A DNA stretch of 64,000 nucleotides, taken from positions 6,553,501-6,617,500 of the forward strand of contig NC_092335.1 of assembly GCF_046630445.1 (NCBI RefSeq), in the 5' to 3' direction. Positions 44,292 through 55,699 of this stretch are shown piece after piece (the first letter of the stretch is position 1; the number at the start of each line of letters is the position of its first letter). The stretch comes from Rutidosis leptorrhynchoides. Taxonomy: Eukaryota > Streptophyta > Magnoliopsida > Asterales > Asteraceae. The position numbers and the translations under genes are program-made. Under the pieces are notes generated by a model. It saw only the letters and a program-made list of their open reading frames with translations, did not search any database and was not told the origin of the DNA.

Positions 44292-46282
44292 TGATGTTAT
44301 GCGAGGTGTATATAAAATAGTTATTAAATTTTAGCAGGAAATACTATTAAATACGATACAATTTTACACAAGATATTTATTTATTTATAGAATGGATATA
44401 CTTAAACCTTGCTACAACACTTATAGGCAGTGTACCTAATCGTACAGTAGTGTAGTTTTTAGTAAGTCCGGTTCGTTCCACAGGGAAATCTTTAAACAAA
44501 GCTCAACGCTATATTAGTTTACTTTTATAAAAATACAAATATATATATAAGTAATATTATTATTATAAAGGGGGGTTTTTACCGTTTAATGACCGGTTTG
44601 TCGATTTTAAAACTTTAGTCGCAGTTAAAACCTAATGTAAAATATTAAATAAATATAAGACTTAAATTAAAGCGTAAAGTAAATAACGATAATGAAATTG
44701 CGAATAATAAAAATGCGATGAAATAAAATTGCGATAATTAAAAAGTACGATAATTAAAAGTGCGATTAAATAACAATAAATAAAAGTGCGATAATTAGAA
44801 GTGCAATTAAATATAAAATAAAGGAAATTAAATATGAAATAAAAGAATTATGCTTATTTAAACTTCTGTAATCATGATGTTTGACGTGTTGATTTTAGTT
44901 TTATGCCCATGGGTTAATTGTCCTTTGTCCTGGATTATTTAATATGTCCGTCTGGTTTTTGTCCATAACAGTCCATCAGTCATAAATATAAATTGCAAGT
45001 GTCCTCGTCAAATTATTATTATACCCGAAGTTAAATATTCCAACTAATTGGGGATTCGAATTGTAACAAGGTTTTAATACTTTGTTTAATGAATACACCA
45101 GGTTATCGACTGCGTGTAAACCAAGGTTTTACTACTTTGTTAACAATTACACCAATTACCCTTGAATGTAATTTCACCCCTGTTTTAATAATTCTAGTGG
45201 CTATTAATCCATTCCCGTGTCCGGTTAAATGAACGATTATTCGTACATATAAATACCCCGCCCATCGTGTCCGATCGAGTGTATATGGTAATTTATAGGG
45301 ACGCCCAATTGTAAATCTTTATATTAACATTAACAAATTTTCATTTAGTTAAACAAATATAAAGCCCATTAATAGCCCATAGTCTAATTTCCACAAGTGT
45401 CGTTCTTTTGTCCAAACCCCAATTATGGTACAAAGCCCAATTACCCAATTTTAGTAATTAGCCCAACATCATGATTACTTCGTTTTAAATAAGCATAATA
45501 ATAACTTAGCTACGAGACATTAATGTAAAAAGGTTGAACATAACTTACAATGATTAAAAATAGCGTAGCGTTACACGGACAGAATTTCGACTTACACCCT
45601 TACAACATTCGCTAACATACCCTTATTATTAGAATTAAAATTAAAATTAAAATATAAATTATATATATATATATATATAAGTTTTACGTATGAAGAGGAA
45701 GAAAAAAAGATGATGAATTTTGATCAGAATTCGGTTGGCTTTATAGCCAGAGTTGATTTTTGGGGCTCCGCGACTCGCGGCAAAATACCCTTCAAACTCC
45801 GCGAGTCGCGGAGATAGTATTTACAGCTCACACCCTTGGAGTTTCTTGCTGCCGACGGTTTTAATAATATATATATAATATATATATAATTAATATAATT
45901 AATTATATATTATATTATATTTATATACATAGTTAACTTGTAATTTTTAGTCCGTTGCGTCGAGCGTTAAGAGTTGACTCTGGTCCCGGTTCCGGATTTT
46001 CGAACGTCCTCGCGTACAATTTAATATCTTGTACTTTGCGTTTTGAATCTTGTACTTTTGTAATTTCGAGACGTTTCTTATCAATAATTGGAACCTTTTT
46101 GATTGTCTTTTGTTCTTTTGAGCTTTTTGGTCGTTTGCGTCTTCAATTCGTCGAATCTGTCTTTTGTCTTCACCTTTTATTATTTAAACGAATATCACTT
46201 GTAAATAGAACAATTGCAACTAAAAGCTTGTCTTTCTTGAGGAATAATGCTATGAAATATATGTTCGTTTTTAGCATTATCA
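44292..46282 (-). repeat. E2 5' LTR, 1991 bp
   Basis: Nearly identical to 29427-31415. Palindromes at 45797-45813 and 45768-45780; TATA box at 45746-45740. Confidence 0.95.
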
Positions 46283-46287
46283 GAGTT
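46283..46287. other. Target duplication GAGTT, right side of E2
   Basis: Pairs with 29422-29426. Confidence 0.97.
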
Positions 46288-47058
46288 GTAGTCAACTTTT
46301 TAAAACGTCTTTTTGCAAGGTTTGGAACACCGAAAGCTTTAATAAGTGATCGGGGTACTCATTTCTGTAATAATCAACTTGAGAAAGTTCTTAAAAGATA
46401 TGGAGTAACTCATAAAATCTCCACCGCATATCATCCACAAATAAGTGGACAAGTTGAAAATACCAACCGAGCTTTAAAACGTATTCTAGAGAAAACCGTA
46501 GGATCAAATCCGAAGGAATGGTCCATTAAATTGGAGGATGCACTCTGGGCTTTTAGAATAGCCTACAAAACTCCAATTGGAACCACACCTTTTAGACTTG
46601 TTTATGGAAAAGCATGTCATCTTCCAGTAGAAATTGAACACAAAGCATTTTGGGCTTTGAAGACATGTAATCTTGATTTACATGAAGCTGGACGTCTACG
46701 ATTAAGTCAACTAAACGAATTAGAAGAATTAAGACATGAAGCATACAATAATTCGTTAATCTATAAAGAAAGAACGAAGAAATGGCATGATAAAAGAATC
46801 AGAAGTTCAAAAGATTTTAAAGAAGGAGACAGAGTTCTTCTTTTCAATTCACGATTCAAGCTATTTCCTGGAAAATTGAAATCAAGATGGTCTGGACCAT
46901 TCATAGTTAAAAGAGTTTTTCCATACGGAACGATAGAATTGATAAATTCAAATGGGATTGAATTTAAAGTTAATGGTCACAGAGTTAAACACTACATAGA
47001 TAGTCCGATGGAAGTCGACAACGAAGTTAATCACAATTTCGACACCACAGCTAGCTAA
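46288..47058 (+). pseudogene. E1 integrase C-terminal part
   Basis: The E1 pol frame resumes after E2, with 256 codons to TAA 47056-47058. It carries the second catalytic Asp (ISDRGTHF), the Glu (SGQVENTNR) and the GPF/Y-like module ([14 protein letters not shown]). By chance the frame is open leftwards through the E2 LTR to 45955, giving a 367-codon chimeric ORF whose first 110 codons are antisense LTR sequence. Confidence 0.92.
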
Positions 47059-47230
47059 GTATGGGGAGAATCAAGTCTTTAAAAGATAATATGTATTTCT
47101 GTTAGAGTTAGATTGTCTGTTTTCGTGTAGTTCTCGAAAATGGAACCCGAATGGTCTTTCCCTAGCAGACCCTAAAGAACTAGTCTTCTCCCCCCATTCT
47201 GAATTTTTATTTTTTTTAGGTTTTTACAAA
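47059..47230 (+). other. E1 spacer between pol and ORF2, with acceptor-like site
   Basis: A purine tract 'taagtatggggagaa' (47056-47070) follows the pol stop. A pyrimidine-rich TTTTTTTAG (47211-47219), conserved in E2, precedes the ORF2 ATG and could be a 3' splice site. Confidence 0.5.
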
Positions 47231-47614
47231 ATGAAGACTGCCTGTGAACTAAACCATGGTCTAATGCTACACGCTTTGATCACTAAACGTAATAATGACA
47301 CACTTCTGAGTGAAATAGTATCAGTAATCAGAGAAAGAATGGACGGAGTTAGAAAAGAATCCAGATGCGAAGATAATAAGTTACAATTTGGTAAAGGAAA
47401 ATCAAAATCCGCAACGAAAAGAAGAGCACGACACCTAGAAAGATGTCACAAATGTGGAAAATGGTCATATGGAGGTAAATGTTCAAATAATCAAACCTAT
47501 TCAAATACCGAATTTGTTACTTTATGCAGAGACGGACCGTTCATATGTTTAGAAGAAAAGACACTGAATGCTCGAGGTTACGCCTATGTAGCTATGGAAA
47601 ACCAATTAAACTGA
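47231..47614 (+). pseudogene. ORF2 of E1, truncated small basic Cys/His protein
   Basis: 127 codons ending at TGA 47612-47614, where E2 has CGA; this removes the last 11 residues. The Cys/His motif is altered to CHKCGKWSYGGKC, losing the histidine. The basic stretch is kept. Otherwise it is close to E2 36682-37098. Confidence 0.6.
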
Positions 47615-47621
47615 CTATCTT

Positions 47622-47663
47622 ATGAATGGGATAGATCATATAACTAAGAATACTATCTCACAG
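47622..47663 (+). CDS. Putative first exon of ORF3 in E1 (14 codons)
   Basis: ATG 47622, open to CAG 47661-47663, followed at once by the perfect donor GTAAGT. It is in phase 0 with ORF3 at 49498 and equivalent to E2 36707-36666. Confidence 0.6.
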
Positions 47664-49497
47664 GTAAGTCTGTACAGTCTTTATTTTTATTTTTATTTTT
47701 AACCTTTTGATAATAAACTCTAATTTGTTCGCTATAAAGTATTAAATTGGTATTGAATAAAATTAGGTTTGGCGATCGAAATTGTTGATATCATACAAAA
47801 ATTTATTACATCATTGCGAAATTTAACGTTTATTCTTAAGGTATAAATATCTTTAATCAATCAACCTAAAATATTTCAAAAATTCGTCATGAGTTAAATT
47901 AGGTCTTGGAACCGAAATTACTTTACCGAAAAGAGGGGCGCATATTTTTGATAATATTTAATTGATTAAAGTGGGATAAAAAGCCAAAAATATTTTTAAT
48001 TTTATTTTTACCATGTTTTTAAAATTAATATATAAATCTTAAATTAATATTGTAAACTTTGTAAAATCAATATATTTAAAATTGTAAATATTTAAAAAAT
48101 TAATATAAGTTTGGTGTGAATTTATAATATGAATTTTTAAATTAAGTTTGGTGTGAATTTTTTTATTTTTAAAATATGAATTTTTAATTTTATGCATTTT
48201 AAATTGTAAGTTTGGTGTGAATTTTTAATATTAATTTTGAATTTTATATTTAAATTGTGTGAATTTAAAAACAAAAATTTACTTTATCTCATTAAGTTAA
48301 AAATATGATTTTTAAAATTCGTCGTAAGTTGAAGACTAGGTCTTTAAACCGAAATTGCTTTACCCAAGGGAGGGACGAGAACTTTTATTATCATTATTTT
48401 TAATCTTATTGAATTAAAGTATGCCAAAAACATTAAAAAACCCAAAAAATCTTAGCTTTTAAAACAATCGCTACAAAAAGACAAATTTTAAAATTTTGTC
48501 GAAGGACGGACTAGGACATCGATCCGAAACGACCTCGTCCTAAATAACAAGGGAAACAAAATTTTAAAATTAATTACTTAATTGTTTTAATTAGTATAAG
48601 ATGTTATAAAAAAAAAAAAACAAAAACAAACTCCGCGAGTACCGCGAGTCGCGGAGGGACCAAATTACAGAAAAAAAATAAAGCTGAACGAACTGATCAG
48701 TTTCAAACCACACACCACAAAAACAGAAAATACAGCGAAATACTGCCGAAAAAACTCGAAAAAACACCCCCAAAATCACAATTTTTAACCGTTAATCATC
48801 AAATCTTTTACTAAAATCATGTTGAGAAGGATGCTATCAAGGAATTACTCAAGAAAAACGGTAAATTTCTGCACCTAAACACCATTTAATCCGAAAATTA
48901 GTGTTCTTGAGCAATTTTTTCCCCAATTTGAATTTGATGCTTTTTAGTGTAATTATGCTTAAATTGCTTATGTATTATGCTTGTATAACCTAGATTGATG
49001 CTATTTAACATGATTAGAAGCCTTAAACTTCAAATTTTGAGTAATCTAGGGTTTGTGTTCTTGAGCAAATTTGAGGCTTTTTGATATAAACAGGTTATGG
49101 CCGATTTTTGTCATGAATTGTTGCTAAATTAAGTAGTGTAACATGTTTAGGTAGTTAAATGATCTAAACTTTGAGCCTAAACATGATTTTGAGAATTAAA
49201 GTGGACTTTTTCAAGTCTAAAATTCATGAACTTGATTTTTGAGAGATAATGCCATTTGAAACTTGTTTAATTGCTAGTAATGATTATTTTGACATGTTAT
49301 TTGAGTTGAATGCTTATGAACTTGGCGAACATTTTCGTATATGCTTATTTGAAAAAGTGTAGATTTGATAAAAATATGAAAATGAGCTTAAGTTTGATAT
49401 AAATTGATCATGTCATTGTAATTATTTTGATTGATGATTTTGCTGACACTAATACATATTTGGATGCACAAAAAATTGTGTTTGATGTGTTTTGCAG
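47664..49497 (+). other. Putative ORF3 intron of E1, 1834 bp
   Basis: Donor CAG|GTAAGT and acceptor TGTGTTTTGCAG. The interior is AT-rich and noncoding. The palindrome pair found in E2 is collapsed here to CTCCGCGAGT-ACCGCGAGTCGCGGAG (48631-48656), as if the two copies had recombined. Confidence 0.65.
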
Positions 49498-50843
49498 ACT
49501 GAAAGGGGTGAATCTTCATCCCAAGCTCGCAATGCTCCTGCTGAGAATGCGGAACAACAGGAGGTTGATAACTTCTACAAACAAGATATACCTCATCCAG
49601 TCATGACATTTTCTGATATGCACTTGGAAGATTTGCACCCGAACCTGAGATTTGACAGACTTTGGATAGTTTATCCAAAATACCAAAGGGGTTTGCATAC
49701 TCTTCATTCTAAAGTTGTTGAGGTACCTAGGGTCATAGAATGGGGACCATTAGAAGCTGTAGAATTGGCCAGACCAATTAGGGAATTACTTGCACAGAGG
49801 TATGGTAATTCTACTTTTAATGACAGGGTACATTTATTCACCATGCGTAGACCTGTATATAAAGTATGGTGTGAAGAATTGTTGTGTAGTATAGAATTAA
49901 ATGATCGGGTAGCTAGTTTAACCGATCGATCTTTTATTAGATTTTTGTTAGGAGGTTCGATGCGCCACATGTCTTTACTAGACATGGCTCAGGCTTTACG
50001 TATATATACGCTTGAGGAGTTAGCATCTGCCGATTGTAGAGGGTTGATACTAAATGGTAGAAAGATAGATGAAAATTTTGATACACATGGTGTATGGAGT
50101 CAAATGACAAGCCATCACCGATTCAAAGGGGGAAATTACTCTTATTTGGATATAGATAGAGCTGAATTAAGAGTGATTCATAGGTTTTTAGCTAATTCGA
50201 TTACACAAAGAGGTAAGAACAAGGAAAAGGTAAATGAACAGGATTTGTTTTACCATATGTGTATTCGAGACCCACAAAGCGCTGTAAGTATACCTTATTG
50301 TGTGGGTTATTATTTATCAGCTATGGTTAGGGAGATGAGACCGCATAGCATAATAGGAGGTGGTATTTTTATTACTTTGATTGCTGAATATCTCGGTGTG
50401 GATATAAGTCGGGGGGATTATTAGTCGAAGAACCAGAACCCCGCGATACAATAGGTTTAAATGTATACCATGGTGCGAAAGTTTTGAAGAGGCGAAATAA
50501 CGCCGCAGTACAATACCATGGTAGACATCCACAGGTTGAGAGAAACCAACAGCAAGGTAATGTAGGAGGGGGAAATGAAATGCAAGAAATGCAAAGGTTT
50601 ATAGCTTCACAGGAGTACGAAAATGCTAGACAGAGAGCATTTGAATATTGGCAAGTTCATCAAAACCAAATCATAGTTCATTGCCAACATATAGGTAGAA
50701 ACTATATTCCTACTCCAAAACCCATATTCCCTCCCTGGTCTATAGAGATGCAACCACCGTATCCTACGTATAACCCTGCCGAAGCATTTTATAGCACCTA
50801 TGGTTATGCTTGGAACCCCTATTGGTATCAGTATCATCCCTAG
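49498..50843 (+). pseudogene. ORF3 of E1, frameshifted
   Basis: Open from the acceptor to TAG 50422-50424, then shifted. A G-run at 50411-50416 has six G where E2 has seven, and after this one-base loss the correct frame resumes in the next register to TAG at 50841-50843. The encoded protein otherwise matches E2 ORF3, including the Tyr/Pro/Trp-rich tail. Confidence 0.8.
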
Positions 50844-51904
50844 TCTACTTAGTTTTATTTATTTTGTAATTTGTAATGTTGATACGTTTAATACTTATGT
50901 TAATATTGTAATAGTTTTTATAATTTTCTAACTTTTATTCTTAGATTTTAATAATTTTTGAATGTGGGGTAATATACCAAACTTCAAAAATATGTATATA
51001 TGTTTGCAGTTTATCTTATGTACACAACAGGGTAAAACAACGCATTTTCAAAGACTGGCATTAAGTTCAGCAAAAGCAACTAATTTTGACGACAAGATGC
51101 AAAATATATGTGAAATAACAACAAGACGGAATGAACAAATGATGTGCACCATTTATCATTCAGCAAACAAACGCCAATATATTTGGAAACTTTGGTAAAA
51201 TTTAATCATTTTCACACAAATCACCCTCAATAATTTAAATTGTTACTGATTTCTTGCAAATGAGGGCATTGCAAGATCTTAAGTGTGGGAAGGGGTTAAA
51301 TTCTTTCGGATTTTAAAATTTTTACTTTATACACTGGGTTACCATTAAAAATACTAGTAAAGTAGTAGTTGTATTAGAATCTAGTGCTCTCTGATAATAA
51401 AGAACAGCCATAGTCTTATATACTGACTACCCAATTCTAGTAAAATTTTTCAAAATTTTCAATTAAATGAACTCAAAATCATGTTTATACATATTTATGA
51501 ACGATAAAACTAGGTTTTAACACCGAAATTATTGTAACCTCGGAAAGGACATAAATTGGGAAACAAACCAAAATGTTAAAATTCATTTAAAATGGAATAG
51601 AGGACAATAAAAAGGAAAATAAAAGCCAAGTGTGGGAAAATTCTCCAAGTTATTCAAAACATATGTCACATATTTTTGTACAAATAACTGAAAATACTTT
51701 TGCTTTGGACTAAACTAAACTGTTTTACCCGATGAAAGAAAAGAAGAGATGGATCTACACGATGAATCAATTCCATCATTAAAAGGAAGTAAAGTCTTCC
51801 GAAAAAGACACGCGCTTCTTGATTTAAGTCAAGAAGTTGTCGTCCAGACCAGCTGTAGGTTGACGAAAAATCTAGAAAAGTCATCACTAAAATCAGCAGA
51901 AAAT
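50844..51904 (+). other. E1 3' noncoding region, left of E3
   Basis: Colinear with E2 33465-32430. Contains AAGTGTGGGAA-type tracts at 51281-51291 and 51628-51638. The last five bases (AAAAT, 51900-51904) are the E3 target duplication, one mismatch from GAAAT on the right. Confidence 0.6.
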
Positions 51905-54843
51905 TGTGACGACCCAGAAATTTCCGACCAAATTTAAACCTAACCTTTATATGTTTCCGACACGATAAGCAGAATTTGTAATGTTGAATCTCAAAAAGTT
52001 TAGAACTACATTCATGTAATCAATTACCCTTTGACCGTGTTCGACGATTCACGAACAATTATGTGTATATAGATATGTATATATAATATATAATATTAAC
52101 TGAAAACATTAACAAAGTATTAGATATATGATACTTTACATGAACGTATTTGTTTCGTTATATTTATCGACAGAATTAAGAGATAATATCAAATGATTGA
52201 ATTATCAGATACATTATGATATGATTACGGGCCAATGTTATGAGGTCCACTGTGATTTAAGAAATCTATTCTTTTTGACAATATTCGGAAAATGGTAAAG
52301 TGATCAATAAGTAAGAACGTGGAGTGTAAATAACTTAGATGTTGGATATCGACAAGTTAAGTAACTCGACATTTTTCATTAAGATGATTTCATACGTTTA
52401 TTAAACCTTAGGACTTTATCCCATGCTTCACCAACAGACTGTAATTTAAAAACTTGAAACCTATTATGAATATATATAATTCTACTTTTCTAAAATGTTT
52501 TATGATATAACAATTTAAATTAATATTAAATATATTTATACGCGTATTATACGTACATAGTTTTATACTTTTACTATACTTTAACTTTACCTTTACTTTA
52601 CTTTTACATTACTTTAACCTTAATAATTTACTTTAATAATTCACTTTAATAATTCACTTTAATAATTCATACTTTAATAATTTACTTTAATAATTCATAC
52701 TTTAATAATTCACTTTAATAATTTATACTTTAATAATTCACTTTAATAATTCATACTTTAATAATTCATACTTTAATAATTCACTTTAATAATTCATACT
52801 TTAATAATTCACTTTAATAATTCAAAAATCTATTATAAATAGAATTCAATAGGTTTCATTATTTCATAGAAACTTAAAAATATATTTCTCTAAACTCTCT
52901 CAATCGAATTACATATATATATTTACTTAGTATTATTTCAAGATATTATTAGTATACATAAAATACTACGACGGAGTTATATTCAGACGATTTCAAAATA
53001 AGTTTTCAAACGGGATAGAGCTAAGGAAATTATGGGCTATAGCTATGGAGGTTATGGGTATTGTTCGAGGGTATTGCTCGTGAGGTCAACCTAACATTTA
53101 TCATTTTCGTTGCGTCTACGTACTTTCCTGCAATATTGAATCACAATATTGATACGTGAGCATTCATATCTTATCTTTTATATATTAATAGTGTATCCCT
53201 GACTAGTGCTCGAGTATATATGATTATGCATGTTTGTATGCTTAGTTTCGTCGTTAAATAGTTTATGATAAATCACGAATTTGATACATATGCTACTAAG
53301 ATAAGGTATATGATATGCATGTCGTTGAAAAGCTAAAGAAAAATTAATAACTTTTCAATTAGAAATCGTGTGGGTTCGATGAACGAATTAAAAGATATGG
53401 TCAACTGAATTATTATTAATTTTAATATTATTATTAAAACGATTAATATAATTGTTATCAGTTGATGTTATTACTAAAATTATCTTTATTACTAAAAATT
53501 AATATTTTTATTGAAACTATCATTTTATTATTTTTATCATTATTATTATTATCAATGTTATTTTATCAAATAAATATGCGTACAAAGATATTTTTACCAC
53601 ACGTAATATAATTACATTAATAAGACATACCACTATATTTTTATGATATTAAGTGAATTTTATAAATTTTATTACTTGAGATATATAAAAGTATATTTTT
53701 ATCATATATGAATTTAAATATAAATTTTTATTTATTAATAAATGACTTGTATTATTTAGTATAATAAGATCTGATAAATATATTTAAATATATAAAACGA
53801 CTACATATAAGTTATATAATAAACATGTATAGATTTTGGAAGTCATTTTGGGTCAAGTTGACTTTTGTTGACTTTTGCATGTCGGTCTCGAGCATTAGGA
53901 TTGTGATACACTACGACTTGACCTAAATTGTTAGACAGATATTGACCAACAAATAAATATATATACTTAATATAGGTTCGTGAATCCGAGACAAACCCTG
54001 CACTTGTTCAGTGCCCTCATATACATAATTGCTACGAAATACAGTATTGTGAGTTTCATTACTCCCTTTTTATATATATTTTTGGGCTGAGAATACATGC
54101 ACTGTTTTATAACTGTATTACGAAATGGACACAAGTACTAAAAACATATTCTACGTTGAGTTGTACCACTTTGCATATTTTTCCCTAATAGCTTGGTAAC
54201 TACCATTTACATGCGGTATTGTAAACGCGAATCCTGTTGATAGATCTATCGGGCCTGACAACCCCAACCGGATTGGACGACTAGTATTCAATGGTTTCAC
54301 AGTACTTCGTTTCAGTGACTACACTTGGTACAGTGTAGTGAGATTTCATAATAAAGGGAATATGCGACGTTGATTAAATGTTAAGTATGGTTACCAAGTG
54401 CTCAACCACTTAGAATATTTTTATTAAAACGTTTATGTATATGAAATCTTGTGGTCTATTACTATTACGGAAATGATTGATTATGATAAACTAATGAACT
54501 CACCAACCTTTTGGTTGACACTTTAAAGCATATTTATTCTCAGGTATTAAAGAAATCTTTCGCTGTGCATTAGCTCATTTTAAGGATATTACTTGGAGTC
54601 ATTCATGACATACTTTGAAAGACGTTGCATTCGAGTCGTTGAGTTCATCAAGATTAATATTAAGTCAATTATAGTTGGATGTAATATGAAATGGTATGCA
54701 TGCCGTCAATTTTAGATGTAAAGAAAGTTTGTCTTTTAAAAACGAATGCAATGTTTGTAAAACGTATCATATAGAGGTCAAATACCTCGCGATGTAATCA
54801 ACTATTGTGAATCGTTTATAATGTATATGAACGTGTCCTTTCA
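51905..54843 (+). repeat. E3 5' LTR, 2939 bp
   Basis: It shows about 1 percent difference from 58958-61897. It differs from E4 in the segment upstream of TATA, where a minisatellite replaces the palindrome cassette. Confidence 0.93.
52556..52833. repeat. Minisatellite 'actttaataattc' upstream of E3 TATA
   Basis: About twenty copies of a 12-16 bp unit, variants 'actttaataattc' and 'atactttaataatt', end 9 bp before the candidate TATA box 'ctattataaatag' (52842-52854). The same array is in the 3' LTR at 59612-59878. Confidence 0.9.
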
Positions 54844-54845
54844 GT

Positions 54846-54857
54846 TGGTATCAGAGC
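54846..54857 (+). promoter_or_regulatory. E3 primer binding site (initiator Met tRNA)
   Basis: TGGTATCAGAGC, two bases after the LTR end, as in E4. Confidence 0.9.
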
Positions 54858-55252
54858 GGTGGTCTTAGCGAACCAGGTCTTGCATTAATGTGTCTAACTG
54901 ATAGTTGTTAAGATGCATTAGTGAGTCTGGACTTCGACCGTGTCTGCATGTCAAAAAGTTTGCTTATCAATTCTAGTCGGAAATCATCTACTTATCATCC
55001 TTAGAAAATTACCTGCTTATCATCTTAAGTCTAGACGCGTTTTCCTGCATTTATTGCATAATAGTGTATAGACGGATTCTTATCTTAGCACATCTATTAC
55101 TGTGAACTTTGACTGGCATCTTTTCAAAGATTCTCCGTAATTTACAGAATTTTGGTATTATATATACATATGCAAATTATGTAATTGAAGAATACCAAAT
55201 CTAAATTCTACAATCTATTTCATACCAAAAATTCTTTCCCTGATCCTACGAG

Positions 55253-55699
55253 ATGGATCCCTCAATCAGTTCGAATTCCTCAGATTCTGACAGCTATTCC
55301 GATATGGATATCTACCTGAGCCCCGAAAGTAGCATCACCGGAATGGATCAACCAATTTCCCATCATCTATTTTAGATGAATTGGGGATGGGTCCGTAGTC
55401 AACTCAACCATTGGAGATAAGAAGAAGGTGATCCCTTCCATCCACCACATTGCCCTCTTGGTGATGAACCTGAAGCACTTACCGGCGAACCTATTCGAGA
55501 CACCATTTTCTCACTCATTGCTAGAGTATCTCGTCATGATTATATACTATCCCATATTACGAATCTTATTCATTCGCTCATTCCAACCGCCAATCATCCT
55601 GGTGTACTAGCAGAAATTAACGAACTTCGTTCCCGAGTAGTAGCTTTGGAACACATGGTTAAAGGATTACACACACCATCAGCAGCACCAGCAGCATAA
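55253..55699 (+). pseudogene. E3 Gag-like N-terminal fragment
   Basis: ATG 55253; the frame holds TAG at 55373-55375 (Trp in E4) and TAA at 55418-55420 (Gln in E4), and ends at TAA 55697-55699. Coiled-coil-like LAEINELRSRVVALEHMV matches the E4 fragment. Beyond the last stop the frame continues Thr/Ser/Pro-rich to about 55960. Confidence 0.5.

Larger units (their letters stand above)
29427..46282 (-). mobile_element. E2: Athila-type retrotransposon, 16.9 kb, complete, inside E1
   Basis: Both LTRs, primer site, leader, gag-pol, ORF2, spliced ORF3 and purine tract are present in order on the minus strand, flanked by GAGTT. The LTRs (29427-31415 and 44292-46282) show about eight substitutions and one 2 bp microsatellite difference by eye over 1.99 kb. 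That makes it younger than E1, as the nesting requires. Two nonsense codons in gag-pol make it non-autonomous, but RT, RNase H, integrase, ORF2 and ORF3 are open. Confidence 0.95.
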
